Shown here: positions 25,901 to 38,628 of the stretch, piece after piece | Layout of the letters: the number at the start of each line of letters is the position of its first letter | Position numbering within the stretch: position 1 is the stretch's first letter | From: Hetaerina americana | Lineage: Eukaryota; Arthropoda; Insecta; Odonata; Calopterygidae | DNA: 64,000 nt | NCBI GenBank assembly: GCA_022747635.1 | Contig: JAKTNV010000003.1 | Span: 101,540,454 to 101,604,453, forward strand | Direction of reading: 5' to 3' | Program-made: the position numbers and the translations under genes | Notes under the pieces: model-generated | What the model saw: the letters and a program-made list of their open reading frames with translations, nothing else | Told to the model about the DNA's origin: nothing | Database searches by the model: none

Positions 25901-27929
25901 CGAATATGTGTTTGCTTTCTTAGAAGTTATTTCAATGCGAATTGTGAGCTAGATGCTCCACGCTATTCATAATTGTGTAACTATATTTATTAGCTGTCAT
26001 TTATTAGTGTCTTAAAATATCTTGATTTAGCCCTGAAAATCGAGGGGAATTTTACTTTGCTTGTTGTCTTCTATCCTCAGGTAAGTTATCCCCTTTCATA
26101 ACGGGCTTCAGCGGTCTACTTTTACATTTGCCTGTAATTGCAACCATGAACACTATTAAAAGTCAATCATCAAACTTTGGAAATTATAAGTGATCCGATC
26201 ACTATTATATTGATTATTGTTCACGTGACTTTCACCGGCAGGAAGAACTTTATATTCGCGCCATAAATGTGTGCAGCGTGTAGGCCTAGGCTCTCAGAGT
26301 AATGCAGATGGAACAGGTACAGGATAAGATATAATTAATACAGTGGCGAAAATCACTTGCTAAAATGCTTTCATATCGATAATCTTTGTGGCATTAAATG
26401 TGTCTTCGGATAGCACTAGGAAGGGAAAGTGGAGATATTTTACTAAATGAAATTAAGGATGATACATTTTGTTCCATTCACTTGTGGGAGTGTATTATGC
26501 TTGACGACTACAAACTAATTACCTGCCATGTTTCTGTTTTACCAATAGCGATTCTTATAGCGTTCACGGCGGTTAGAAGTACGGTGTGCTTTGGGCACAT
26601 TCACTGTATTTGGACTGCTATGCCTTCCAAAAACCAAGGTGAAGTGTATATGGCCTCGCAAATAAACCTCAATCGTTTTGTTGGTTGAAATAAGAATTAT
26701 GTTCGAAGTCTGAGAGTGTAATTAAATAAATCAAACAAAAGATTTTTATATCTTTAGTTCAAAAAACCATTTGTCGTCGAAAATTAGGTTAGCGTATTTT
26801 ATTTTCATGTTTTATAGAACTTATAAAAAACTGCTTTATAGGAATCAGACCCTGTGTTACCAACATTTACTTGATGGCAAATCAATTCTTGTCATTCTTC
26901 AGTAATAATTACTTATTATATTCCACTAAATTCATTGATTCTTGGTTTGACGGGCATTTTTTTGTCCTTAAACTTCACGATATGAAGAACACTCTCATAA
27001 TGATTTATAGAATGTAGATTAGTTACGGATTAGTTACTGTTGTTTGCGAATCTGATCTTTAATGTCTTTTTCAATGGATTATAAAATTGAAATTTGACCT
27101 ACATGTGAATGAAAAATATTCACCTCTGTAGGCTTTTCACGGAAAACTTCGGTAGATCTTGTAACTTCATCTGAAAAAACTGCATCATGGTGATGTGCGT
27201 GCCATTTGTACAAGACATCCCAAAATTGAGAGATAAAATACAGCTAAATGAGCATTTTAAGGCTACTTAAAATCCGATGAATACGGTAATGAAGAGGTCA
27301 TTCGATCTGTTGGTAGTATTCGGGACGAGGGAGCGAGAACGAGCAGACAGTTGGGTGCGCACGCGAAGTCATATGTTCTCTTTTTATTGCTTTCTCTTTG
27401 GTGCTCATGTGAGGATCATATCACGGGCGAGTTTCGTGAAAAAACAACTCAGTTGAATCTTGTATTACAACATATTTCTCTCACCCACTGCATAAAAACC
27501 TATCAATGACCTGATACATTAAAAAAAATAAAAGTACTTAATAGAAAAGAAGACTCGGAGAAAATCTTGCTTTATTCGGTTTGGCTTAAATATAAACCAA
27601 CTTAAAGTTGGCATCTCTATCAGTCGACAGCTCTTCTACCGTTCGGAAGTTCACATGCCGTACAAAAAAATAAATGTTTTTTTGCTATTTAGAGGTTATT
27701 TCTCCGCAGTTGTACGCACTCGTATATTATCCATTAAACTATCAGCACGTAAGGCGGCATTGGAGGCATTTTCATATCTGTGGGTTTCAAACGAATAAAG
27801 GAGTTCCTTGAGTGGTCTATCTGTTCAAATGGTTTGCTTCCAAGGTTATATTTTATTCGAAGGGGTTGAGAAGCGGCGGGTCGGCGTGAGATTCTGCCCG
27901 GGGTGTCAAAATATCTCGCGCGTTTCTTT
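22929..27929. other. Unassigned AT-rich sequence, 5 kb
   Basis: I recognise no gene, RNA or transposon. The open frames are short, on both strands, with no family resemblance. A small GC-rich stem (CCGGGG/CCCCGG) occurs near 24982-25003. Confidence 0.4.
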
Positions 27930-28510
27930 CCGGAGGGGATGATTACTAACATTTTTGGGACGACAGCCATTCTAACCGTCTGCAAATTTCTCTGCCCCTC
28001 TCAACTCCCCCTCCCCCCCCCCACACACACGCACCTCTCCCCTCCGGCGCTCCATTCAGTCGCTCGCGTGGCCCTCGACCCAGTGGCCCACAGCACCCTT
28101 CCCCCCCAGTGGCCACCCCCTTTCCCTCTCCATCCCGCCCTCGTCCCTGCCCCCTCATCCTTTTCCCTCTCACGGCGTGCTTTCCGCCCGTGCCTCCGTC
28201 GCCCCCACAGCTTTGGAGTGAAGGATATGGGAAGAGGGGAACCATAAGAACGCCTTTTATTTCGCTCCGACGAGGGATTTAGAGCGAGAGATATATTTAC
28301 TCCGTGGGTTCGCCATAAGGTTCTTCTGTATATATCCTCCCATCTCCTTCCTCTTCACCGGTGCTTTTATAAGCACCTTCTTCGACTTATGCGTCCGGGA
28401 CCGGATTTTGTGGGGAAGGGGTTGCTCTCTTTTTCCCTCCACTACTCTTTCTCCCCTGCGCTTCCCTTTCTCCTCGCGCTTCCTTTGGTTCCCACCGGGG
28501 AAGTGGAAAG
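27930..28510. other. GC-rich pyrimidine island
   Basis: The + strand is strongly C/T-rich at 27985-28200 (a C run at about 28011-28021, then CACACACGC) and again at 28340-28500. CpG is frequent. The overlapping open frames are proline/serine-rich or, on the other strand, glycine/arginine-rich, so they are composition artefacts. A promoter-type CpG island is one possibility, but no gene start can be shown. Confidence 0.45.
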
Positions 28511-31151
28511 AGAGAGAGAGTGGACTTTTTGTTGCCGGCGCATAGGTTAGGACCAATCGTAAAATAAATTCGGTGATTCCATGTCTCGAGGAAATGGCGA
28601 AGATTGACTTAGTTAAAGCGGAGAATTTGAGGTTGGGTTTTAACGATGGGAATAAATGTCTTATTTTGTTTCATTCCCCTTGAAATACACGCCCGAACTC
28701 TCCTAGCGTCTGGAGTTTTCCTCTCAAGAAAGTGACCTTGGTGAGAATAACTAAATTATTGCCAAAAATTTAAATGCTTGTGGTTAGCATTTAATGGCTG
28801 TGTTTCCCAGTGATTTATTCAGGTCTTAAATTATACCTACTGTTCGATTATGTTTGGTAATGTTTTATCGCGCCTTGGCCAGGGTTAAGAGTCTTCACCG
28901 AAGGTTTATATGTGTTCTTGATTTTCTGGAACCGGTATGTGTTTTCTCAGTTTATATTCACTCGTTAATTTGTCAAAATTATTTACACTCTGAGAGTTTT
29001 TAACGATTTAGGTCGGCATAATATGTTTTTCTCTAATGTTATGACGAATACTCAGGAATGGGTACTGAAAGTCGCATTGAAAACGCAGCATTTTGGCTAT
29101 CGTCCTTAATTCAAGCGCTTATGAATTCTCTCACTTAATACGCGGACCCGACATATTCCTAAAATGTTCACAAGCGATTATCTTATTGCATTATCCGTGC
29201 GAAGAATACAGATAATAGAGATAAAAAATATTAACGTAATATATAAAAATTAAGAGCCGTATTTGTAATGATTTGTAAATATATTCATTACTGTAGTTAT
29301 GATTTAGATTTGGATTGCTCATCCGCTTCCCGCCTCTGGGAAAAATTTTCAACACTGGGGCCTATTATAAAAAGATTATTAGCTTTTATTGAGAGAAAAT
29401 TAGAAAAATAAATCCTCTCTTCCGTTTTTCAGAGAAATCCGAATGTGTGTCACGATATTTCGTAAAGGTCATTGCAGATTTCCTTCGAAGTTTATCCTTT
29501 GATTGTATTGCAGGAAGCTTTTCACTGCTAATAAAAAACCTCAGAGTTAATATAAAATACGCGCACTGATTAATAACCTATAGTGATAATAAACAACATT
29601 TTTTTAAATCTTATAATTACACAGAAACGATAAAGATATAAAATTTTATAATAAATGAAATATTTTCTAGTACTCTGTACTGTATGGAAGACGGTGTGAA
29701 AGGACATTATTACTTTACCGTCACACCGCTTCTCAATTGGTTTATTTTCTCATTTCATGTCCAATGTAAGAGCATATTGAGTCAGAGAGCCGTCCAATGT
29801 TTCATTACTCACACGTTTTAAAGACTAATATTTCATCATCATTGCCTCTGTTCGTGACAGTGCGTAAGATTATGGCAAATTGAGATTTTATTGTAACGTC
29901 TATTGTTCCTTCGAGAATAATTGCTACAATAAGAAACATTTTATTTTTCCCTCCGATTCGAAAGAGAATAAATTTAAAAAAAGTCAACTAATCGACGTTC
30001 CTAGGGGAAACATTCCTCCTCATATTCTGTTTGATGTTCTCGTCGTATTATTTTCTAGATATTTTGTAATATCAACTCAATGTATGCTTTTAGAGGCTTT
30101 TGGTGGTGTCGGTAGGACCTGTGATTACTCGTCCTGCGTTTTTTGATAATTCATAAATTAGCCTAATTGATTGAGGGTGTAAAAAGATGCGTTTCATCGC
30201 ATGTACGGTCGCATTCTTTTGCTACCGCAGCAGTTTCTAATAGCTTCGCGGATGATATTAAATCAACCTCTGGAATGCAATCCCGCTTTGAAATGCTTTT
30301 CGACCTGTGACGTCCGCGCGTGTGCTGGGAAGGTGGGTGGGGGGGGGGGGGGCGCACACGCACTTGGCGGTCCGAGGATCTAGGGGGGGCGGGAGGGTGG
30401 GCAGTTTTTTTATAGGAAGGGAGGAAAGGTAGGGTAATAAAGATTAAAGCGCGTTACACCCTGGAACGCCGAGATTAGACGTCACTCTTGCCGACCACTG
30501 AGAAGAACATTGAGACTATCAAGTCGGAGCTCTGCCCAGTAATTTAATATCCCATTACTTATTTTCACTTTTGCTAAGTTTATCTATCTATCTCGAAACA
30601 TCATCAAGTTTGTCAAATTTAATTTACATCCTAGATATTCAAAGTATTTGATATTTCATTGAAATTAATCGCTCCTCAATCGGATTTTTTTATCAGCCAT
30701 GTCTCCTTAAGGAGGATAAAAATTTATTTTAGTGATTCGAGGACTCTCCTATTTAAATTTTAAGGGTTAAATGCTGAGTTTATTTAAGTATAACTATGTG
30801 TGGAGAAGTGATGGTACATTTAGCGGTAGGTTTTGCAATTTTAGCACATTTTGTGCCATGCTAATGGGTGATTAACTCTCTGGCTTTGGATTTCAGGTAG
30901 CGTCAAAATTTAATCGATGAAATATTGCTTGTAAAGAAGAAAACACTTGGATGTTTCCATAATCACCTAATATACTGTGTCAAAATCTTTCTGATCCATA
31001 GAGTAAATGCAAAACTTTGTCCAGGCGTGGGTTGACCAAAATTACCCGGTTGACATGACTCTTTCGATATTCATGGACATTTCTTACTGCTTTCTATTCG
31101 GGCTACTATTTTTCGGGATGGAAATAAAATTTGCCAAATGATATCTCCTGG

Positions 31152-31243
31152 CCAAATACATTTACCATAAAATATGCGAATAACTTCAAAAAGTTATTCC
31201 TTCCTTATTTTCTAAATTATTTGGTAATTCATAGGGGTTGCTC
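31152..31243 (+). repeat. Dispersed repeat, copy 1
   Basis: About 90 bp resembling 33549-33630 in the same orientation. Shared blocks include CAAAAAG.TATTCC, CTTATT.TCTAA and GTAATTCAT. Divergence is high, and the identity of the parent repeat is unknown. Confidence 0.55.
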
Positions 31244-33548
31244 GATTAGCTAATTAGACATTCAGGAAAAGTTCTTCTGTAGACATAGTAAAACTATGTC
31301 ACTTTATATGTTTGATGGATGTTAAATCCCTGAATCGGGATAACTATACGACAGTGCTGCTAAAACAGGCACTTATGGAAGCAGGCGACTATTGAAATTC
31401 ATAATACCTATATAGTTGCATACCGCACCAATATAGTCGTGGGCTTCAATAAGAATAGCGTTGGTGGTCCCTCAAATAATAAAATGGAGAATTTTTATGG
31501 TGATAATTATCATCTGAAGGTTAAACATAGCCGTATAGCTTTGTACACCCCTAAACTGGAGTGGTGACGAACTACAGCTCTGGTAGATGTCAAAATCATC
31601 ACGAAAAGTTATTTTGTACTCACAGCATCACTAGCACTCTAATTAAAAAATTGAATGGAATTTGTGTATATTACACCGTTTTGCGGTCAAGCTAGTGTGT
31701 TGCAATCTGGTTAACCGTAAGGAAAGTGTGTTTCAACCCCCAAGTTCAGCCAACCCTCAAACCCATTGGAATGCCAATCTGAGGTCGATGACTCAGTAAA
31801 ATTGTTACGTAATTTCCATATTCCAAAATTCAGTGTTGGAACTGGAGGCTTTCCTATGCACGGCCATTGAGACTGCCGCTTACACAGATTTCGGATAAGT
31901 TACAATTTAATTCTAAGCATACAAGACTTTCTGCCGGGGTAAATTTTCGAGTCTTAAAGATTAAAATTCCAATCGCAGTAACTTTATCTTGCGAGGATCA
32001 CCGGTAAGTCTGAGGGATTCGTTGGGAAAAGTCTCTTGTATGGATCGCATAGCATTAAATAAGTAGGTAGGCAAATTGATTGGAGATATCAGCGTCACCG
32101 GAAGAACAGTACGCATCATGTACTGATGAACACCATCCACGAATTTATTACTTGTCAAACCTAGCCGTCAGACAAAAGTTAACATTGAAAAGTTTTTTAT
32201 CCTTTCAAATGAGGGAAACCTATTGTAGTATTTGTAAAAATATTAGACTTAAGACCAAGAAATAGCTCTGTACTTTTCTCAAACATTAATTATGCTCCGA
32301 GTAGAATTTTTTGCCGATTTGTGCGTGATAACTACAGCGATAATCACTTCACCCCTCCTTTATCTAAACCCAGAGGAATACATTTACCCGATTAAGGGTG
32401 CGAATACAAAAAATGTGACATTGTTGCTTACATGACCCCAACAGCCACAAAAACTACTTGGCATTTTGGTGTCACCATCGATTAGGAATTGTTTGTGATT
32501 TGATCACGAACTTTAGAGGGCAATTAAATAGCAGTTTCTTTTCGTGCAATTAGTGGATCTGCCAATGGTATTCTGCTGATGGTATTTCGAATTATGCGTA
32601 ATACGAAAGGATTTCTCATGATGATGGTCATAATAAATTCCTCGTATTGATATGACCTTGAAATAGTTTCTTATGGGTTTAATAAAAATCATTATTTACT
32701 CAATTGTCTTCTTCGAATTTTGCATAGGAGCATACTCTCTTCTCACATTGAATGTTATTTGTTTTCCTCTCCGTTCAACTTATTTTCTTCATTCTCTTAC
32801 TCATCCATATGCACTAAACAACAAAGGTTTTGGAAAATTAAATACTATTAATTGAATAATATTAATTTAAGGTTTTGATAATTACTTCCCTTCAGATTTT
32901 GTGTTCATTTAAGGTGTTCTACTTCTTGAGAATCGCATTGCTTTTGCTCTCTTGTGGTTAGTCTTAATTTACTTTCTCGCGTCGATTCCCTAATGTACAC
33001 GACAATATCTGCACCTTCCTGGCTGATTGATGCTTAATTATTGAAAGCACTAGCTGACTAAATTGCTTTACGAGCAACTCCAATCTACGGTAGTTAACGT
33101 GCTACGCGTCACGTTCATTCCTTATCGAAGTTGGAAAGGAAAGGCGGTGTCGGAGGGCCCTGTGGTCCGATACTGCCGTCCCATTCATATCAATGCCCAT
33201 CTCGATCCCCCCTCCGCCTCCCTTATTTATGCCATCTGATAAAGATTTCCAGTAAATCACCGTTACCTTCAGCCTACTCCTAATTTCTGCAATATTTTCA
33301 TTAACTTCCTCAGTGCTCTACAGCGTCGAATACCTCTAAATGCACAAAATATGCATAGACACCCGGGTTAAATTCTGCATATATTTCTATTAACGTTGCC
33401 ATTGATTAAATTACGTTTAAATGTTTCCATCCCCTCTCTAATCACAGTCTCAAGACTACCTTGGCTGCATGTCAAATTTATTAAAACCTACGTATAGTCC
33501 TCGAAAGATTTCCGCTTAATTCTTTTTCAAAATGGGATTGAAATTTAT

Positions 33549-33630
33549 CAAATACAATGTGAAAATGACTCCAAAAAGATATTCCCTCCTTATTCTCTAA
33601 GTTACTTAGTAATTCATTGGGGTTACTACA
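33549..33630 (+). repeat. Dispersed repeat, copy 2
   Basis: Diverged partner of 31152-31243, immediately upstream of a 33-bp tandem duplication. Confidence 0.55.
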
Positions 33631-33640
33631 TAACACCGAT

Positions 33641-33709
33641 TGAATTGTTCCTAATCATTTACCAATATGGTCATGAATTGTTCCTAATCATTTACCAATA
33701 GTTTTGTCA
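33641..33709 (+). repeat. Two-unit tandem duplication
   Basis: The unit TGAATTGTTCCTAATCATTT plus 13 further bases occurs twice in succession (33641-33673 and 33674-33709). The second unit carries a small insertion. Confidence 0.9.
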
Positions 33710-34591
33710 TGCTATCTTGTGTCGCTGGACCCTAGAAATACTCGAATATTTTACATCCTTTTCTTATTGCGAGCTTCCCAGCCTTTAATTCCCAGTCTTT
33801 AATCTCTTTATGTATAATTGATAAATACTCTGCTGATTGCATAGTTTCAGGCTTGATTTGATTGGAAGATATTATTTAATTTATTCTCTAATTAGTAGTC
33901 TATAAGGTCCTAAATTAGTGGAATAATACCAGTCATTTTTTTCTGAAATTACGAGCATTTTCTTGAAACTAGCAATAATTTACTTGTTTTATCAAGTTGG
34001 ATCGGTAAAGTTTTTCACTCTTAGATGTTTGCAATTTCTTTATCCCCTTGTGTCGAGCGTTCACATTTCCCTGTCCCTGACCCCTTATCCTCATTTCGAG
34101 TTTTCTTATGTACCTCGATAAATATCTTTTTTGGTTGCTGTTAGAGTTCTACAATCCAGCCTTGCACATTCCCCCTTCTCTCTTCCTCTTGAAAAATAAT
34201 TAAATTCCATAATCTATAATTTTTTATCTTAATCCATTCCTTCTTTAGGAAAACGGTACCATGTGGTGTCACTATTGCTTAACCTTTGTCAAATTAATAT
34301 GCAATACACCTTCCTTTATTTACTTCTCGACATTGTTCATGTTTTTCGATATTTTTGGTCTGGTATTACAGTGGTCCCTTCCTAAATTGCACTCTCCTAC
34401 TTCACTTCCATCTCTCCCTTCACGTACCACTTCGTTCACATCGCACATCACTGTAACTTTCTTTGAGAAACGTTTCCTAATATTAGAGCAGTTTCTTGCA
34501 AGGGCTCTTGCGTAGCCCTTACACCGCGCCTTTTCAGCCTCCAAGATTTGGCAGCCATTCGAGTAAGACGTGTTTCGTGATTTTAGCTTTG

Positions 34592-35276
34592 GTGGAAAAA
34601 GAGCGGTATCGTTTGGTAATTCGCTTTTTGTTTTTGGATGGGAAGAAATGCGAGGAGATGAAAGTAAAGTTGGATGCTGTTTATGGGGGCATGTCGCCAT
34701 CTACGACTACAGTTAGATATTGGTTCAACGAATTTCAAGGTGGGCGAACATCTGTGTTTGATGAGGAGCGACCAGGACGCCCGGCAGACGTGGTTGCCGA
34801 GAATATCATTCAAAAAGTCCACGCCATGATTCTCGCTGATCGACGAACGAAAGTGCGCGAAGTAGCAGAGGCCGTGGGTGTGTCGACCGGAACGGCAATT
34901 AATATTTTACATGATAAGTTGGCGATGAAAAAATTGTCGGCCCGATGGGTGCCGGGATTGCTCACGGTGGACAAAAAGCTGATCCGGCTGTCAACTTCGA
35001 AGCAGTGTTTGCAGCAATTTAAGCGAGATCCGAAGGTGTTTTTGCGTCGAGTTATCACTATTGATGAAACCTGGATTCATCAGTACACACCAGAAACTAA
35101 GCAACAATCGAAACAATGGATTCCTCCCGGTGAATCTGCCCCAAAGAAGGCGAAGATGGTCCGATCGGCCGGAAAGGTCATGGCGACGGTTTTTTGGGAT
35201 GCGAATGGCGTCATCCTCATGGATATTTTTAGAAAAAGGAAGAACGATCACTGGGAAATACTACATACTCGTATAG
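34592..35276 (+). pseudogene. Mariner transposase, 3'-truncated
   Basis: The frame reads VEKERYRLVIRFLFLDGKKC from 34592; a GTG stands where mariner relatives have the start ATG. A first helix-turn-helix (YGGMSPSTTTVRYWFNEFQG), the linker ERPGRPADV, a second helix-turn-helix ending WVPGLLTVDKK, and the first catalytic aspartate in ITIDETWIHQYTPETKQQ follow. The PPGESAPKKAK and KVMATVFWDANG blocks are intact. A frameshift near 35222 moves the continuation (FLEKGRTITGKYY) into another frame, and homology stops near 35276. The second and third catalytic aspartates are therefore missing. No terminal repeats were seen. The open frame extends upstream to 34496, but that part is not mariner. Confidence 0.92.
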
Positions 35277-35954
35277 TACATTTATTCACACGACCCGGGT
35301 TTCAACACTTCGTGTCATCTTCATGTCATGAAATCAGTTTTAATTATTATTTCTCTCCAAGTTTTTATAATTAGTGCTCTCCAATATGTAACTTAATTAT
35401 AAGTTAGAATGCCTGAATTAGCTTTTATAACTACGAATGAAATTTTGATGCTGTGCTTTCTTGGAATTTTGTTCACTTTTACTGCTACCTCCCCCTTATT
35501 CCCCTTCTTTTTTTTGATTAGTCTGTAGCTATGCCCTCAATTAACCCTCACAATCTTATCATATTTATTCGCGAAAATTTTGTGTATCTGTATTTCCTCT
35601 CTTTAATGTCACAAGTCTCTTTTGTAATAGTTGCTGGCATCTTTCTTGCCTTTCTCCATTCTCTTGTTGGCTCGGCTGAGGAAACATCGCTTGATTTGAC
35701 GACCTTAGAGGCCTTGCCTCCATCACTGCGGCCCCCACTCCAGTTTGCAGGATTCATCCTTATTTAAGCTTCCATTATTTAATGGGAAAAGCAATTGAGG
35801 TGGTGGGCCACTTCTTCCTTCGCAGTGGTTTTAACGTGACGAATTGATGAAATGGCCATCCCTCTGGAGTCAGAGGCCTTCGCAGCCGCCTCACCGAGGT
35901 ACAGACGCTGCTTGAATTATTTTGTCCTGCTCCTACCCTTTGATATATACGTAT
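35277..35954. other. Unassigned sequence between mariner and LINE
   Basis: AT-rich. The short open frame at 35531-35767 looks hydrophobic but resembles nothing I know. Confidence 0.4.
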
Positions 35955-36278
35955 GTCATGAGTCACACAAAGCAAGAAACATATGGCATTAATAAAAATA
36001 TCCGGGGTTGGATTAAAGACTTTTTGAATGGTCGGGCACAAAGAGTGGTGATAGATGGAGTTAGCTCAAATGCAGTAGAAGTTACTTCAGAGGTTCCTCA
36101 GGGAAGTGTCATTGGATTTCTTTTATTTCTACCTTACGTTAATGACATTGACTCCGTAGTCACTAGTAAGATACGTTTATTTGTCGACGATGCAGAGGCA
36201 TCCTTGATTCTTAGGATGCAGCAGATTGATCAGATAACCCCAATGCTATACAACGTTGGTGCGACGCTTGGCTATTAG
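35922..36278 (+). pseudogene. LINE reverse transcriptase palm fragment
   Basis: An open stretch of 118 codons carrying the core palm motifs: the glycine-rich VPQGSVIG motif at about residues 59-66 and the catalytic Y/F-x-DD box as FVDDA at about residues 87-91. The final downstream part is frameshifted. The first roughly 20 residues are not clearly LINE. The protein lacks fingers, thumb and endonuclease, so it cannot retrotranspose. Confidence 0.82.
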
Positions 36279-37015
36279 AATTAAACTTAAAAAAGTGCGT
36301 AGTCATAAATTTTTGGAAAAAGAGCAATTCCGAATCGAACGCCTACTGCATTGGGAACACAGAAATGGAATGCGTAGACTCGATTAAATACCTAGGCGTT
36401 ACCGTCACTCATGATCTCTCATAGGTGAAACGCATATGGGGAATATGTGGACATTTTAGAATTTATTAGAAGAGTACTGGGTAAATTTGATGAAAAGGTC
36501 AAAGAGAAATGTTATCTGTAACTAGTTAGGCCCCATTTGGTATATGTTGCAAGTATATGGGATCCTCACGAAGTTGGATTGATTGCCGAATTGGATCGCG
36601 TGCAGCATTAGAGGAGCTAGATTTGTAAAACGTTGTTATGATAAACTTAGTGGCGTATTGGAGTAAACTATTGGAGGAACTAGGCTGGAAATCATTCACG
36701 GAGCGAAGATTAAATTACAGATGAAACATCTTGAATCAATTGGGAGGATATCACATTAGAAGTGATGCTGAATATATTATTACCCCCATCATACCACCGT
36801 AGGAGAGAAAATGTTTGTAAAATTATAGAGATTAAGAGTAGAACAGATAGATTTAAGATGTCTTTTTTTCCACGAATGATAGAGGAGCATAATAAAATTG
36901 TCCAACCTTGGCAGGGTCATTTTTGGGTCAAAATTAGTCAGGTGTGTGTTCACCCCTTGCCCCGCACCCTAGCGGTAGCTTGCAGGCTACTAAAATAAAT
37001 AAATAAAATAAACAG
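35955..37015 (+). mobile_element. 5'-truncated LINE (Jockey/CR1-like)
   Basis: It begins inside a reverse-transcriptase domain: YGINKNIRGWIKDFLNGRAQ, VPQGSVIGFLLFLPYVNDID and RLFVDDAEASL. The last is the catalytic box, normally FADDA, here FVDDA. After a frameshift at about 36275 the text continues WLLELNLKKC and SIKYLGVTVTHDLS, then degenerates through many stops with recognisable pieces such as RCYDKLSG. It ends in an AAATAAATAAAATAAA tail at about 36990-37012. Endonuclease and N-terminal regions are absent. The tail type matches the LINE at 22.2 kb, suggesting the same clade. Confidence 0.88.
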
Positions 37016-38261
37016 GAAAAACCGCCGTTGGTCCTACCAGTGTACCTCTAAGAGTAATTTTCGCAAGCTAACATGTCAGCACTGTAGTGCACTAGAAGGA
37101 TCCTTAAAGTGAATGCTGGGGACTGATCTCACCTCCATAGAGAACCCTGAAGGTTATTTTCACAGAATTGGAACTATTTCTATCGGTTATTACATTTTTT
37201 ACGTTATTAGAGAAAAGAGCGGATCCGATTAAACATTTTGTTCTTAGGTCCTAATTTTTGCAGTTCGTGGTTTAATTATTAATTACAAAAACATTGTATA
37301 ATGTATTGGAGGCTTCGCCAAAACTAAAACTATCGTATTTGTGCATTGTATCCGTTCATTTTAGAATGCCCTGAATAAAGAAACCCATTTTCTAGTCTCA
37401 TGATATTTCGGAAACGGTGTTACTTTTTTGTTCAGAAACTTTTATCTTGTATATCTTGGTCATATTTTAAAGGTTTTTGTGGGGAATAATGGAGAACATG
37501 TTAATATCATCGGCTTGCAAGTGCCGTAACACGCCCATTTTCGCGATTTAGGCAGTCCCTCTAGGATGAAGTGGCGGCCGCGCGCAATGTTTTGCTGAGT
37601 CATTGTTCCATGAGGTTAGCGAGAGACACCTAGTGGCGGGACGGGATTCATGGGGGGTGAGTGGGCTTGCGAAGATTGGGGATTGTCATGTCAAGGGAGA
37701 ATAAGATACGAAAGGAAGGCGGAATGACAAGGTCCTGAGAGGCTAACTCTTTTCCTGCGCTATACTTAAGTGATTATAAGAAGTAAGTTGGGGGCATGGT
37801 CTCCTGCCCTTCAACCTTAAGCTTCAACGCCGAATTATGAGAGTTTGACGTGACTTATGACACCATCATGGTGGCCTCTGTTTACATTATATGTCCCATC
37901 CAATATTTTCAGCCCTTATTTGTTTTTCACCCATCTGATTAGTTGTGTTAAAAAACTATAAAAATACTTTTAAATAAGGTAACGAAATAAATTTTCAACC
38001 GCTGTGAGGGGGTCGTTTTGTTGTATTAAGCTGTGCAATACTTAATGAATGCTGACCGTGGAATTACGACTGACTACAAAGCACGGAATAATAATAAATT
38101 AGAAATTTGCAATAACTTCTTCTTCTGTGTAATTTCATGTTGATTGGCTTATCATAACCACACAATGAAGTTCACTTTTCGCGAGCAACAAAACTGAATC
38201 TCCATCAGCACTAAGCTAATTTATTTAATGACGCGTAATTAGTGGGGGGCCCATCATGATG
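37016..38261. other. Unassigned sequence
   Basis: No feature supported. The part around 37560-37700 is slightly GC-richer without coding signal. A 14-bp palindrome CCCATCATGATGGG sits near 38250-38263 at the edge of the mariner fragment. Confidence 0.4.
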
Positions 38262-38628
38262 GGCTCCATCACGACAACGCGCCAACAAGAGTCCGCGAGT
38301 TCCTGGCCAAACACCAGGTGCTAACGCTGCTCCACTCCCTCAATAGTCCTGTCGTCGCCCCAGCAGACTTCTTTTTATTCCCTTGGGTTAAGGTAGCCCT
38401 GAAAGGAACCCGTTCTTCGTCCATAGAAGATATCCAATTAGCCGTGACGAAGACCTTGCGAGAGTTCCCCGAAGACGCCTTCCAGGGCCCGTACCGGTCA
38501 TGGCAGAGTCGCTGTAATAAATGTGTAGAGGCCCAAGGAGAGTACTTTGAAAAATTTTAAGTGTTTCTGCAAATCTGGTCAATAAATTATTAAAAAAAGT
38601 AATTTCATTGCTTTTGGAACGCACCCTG
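38262..38628 (+). pseudogene. Mariner 3' end with transposase C terminus
   Basis: The frame opens in LHHDNAPTRVREFLAKHQV (second catalytic aspartate), then LTLLHSLNSPVVAPADFFLF. The normal HPPYSPD is altered, while the third aspartate in PADFF is kept, followed by VALKGTRSSSIEDIQLAVTK and a C-terminal CVEAQGEYFEKF with stop TAA at 38558-38560. A 3' untranslated tail leads to a terminal-repeat end, TTGGAACGCACCCTG, ending at 38628 next to TA. Everything upstream of the second aspartate is missing. It is a different subfamily from the 61-kb element, as shown by its distinct terminal repeat. Confidence 0.87.

Larger units (their letters stand above)
28511..34591. other. Unassigned AT-rich sequence with minor repeats
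   Basis: No gene recognised over 6 kb. It contains a run of 14 G at about 30339-30352 and the dispersed and tandem repeats listed separately near 31.2 and 33.6 kb. Confidence 0.4.

Noticed and set aside
26398..26688. 96-codon open frame
   Set aside because: No domain, no splice context and no family resemblance.
27903..28247. Open frames on both strands of 28 kb
   Set aside because: Proline-rich on one strand and glycine/arginine-rich on the other, which is what a GC-rich pyrimidine tract yields by chance.
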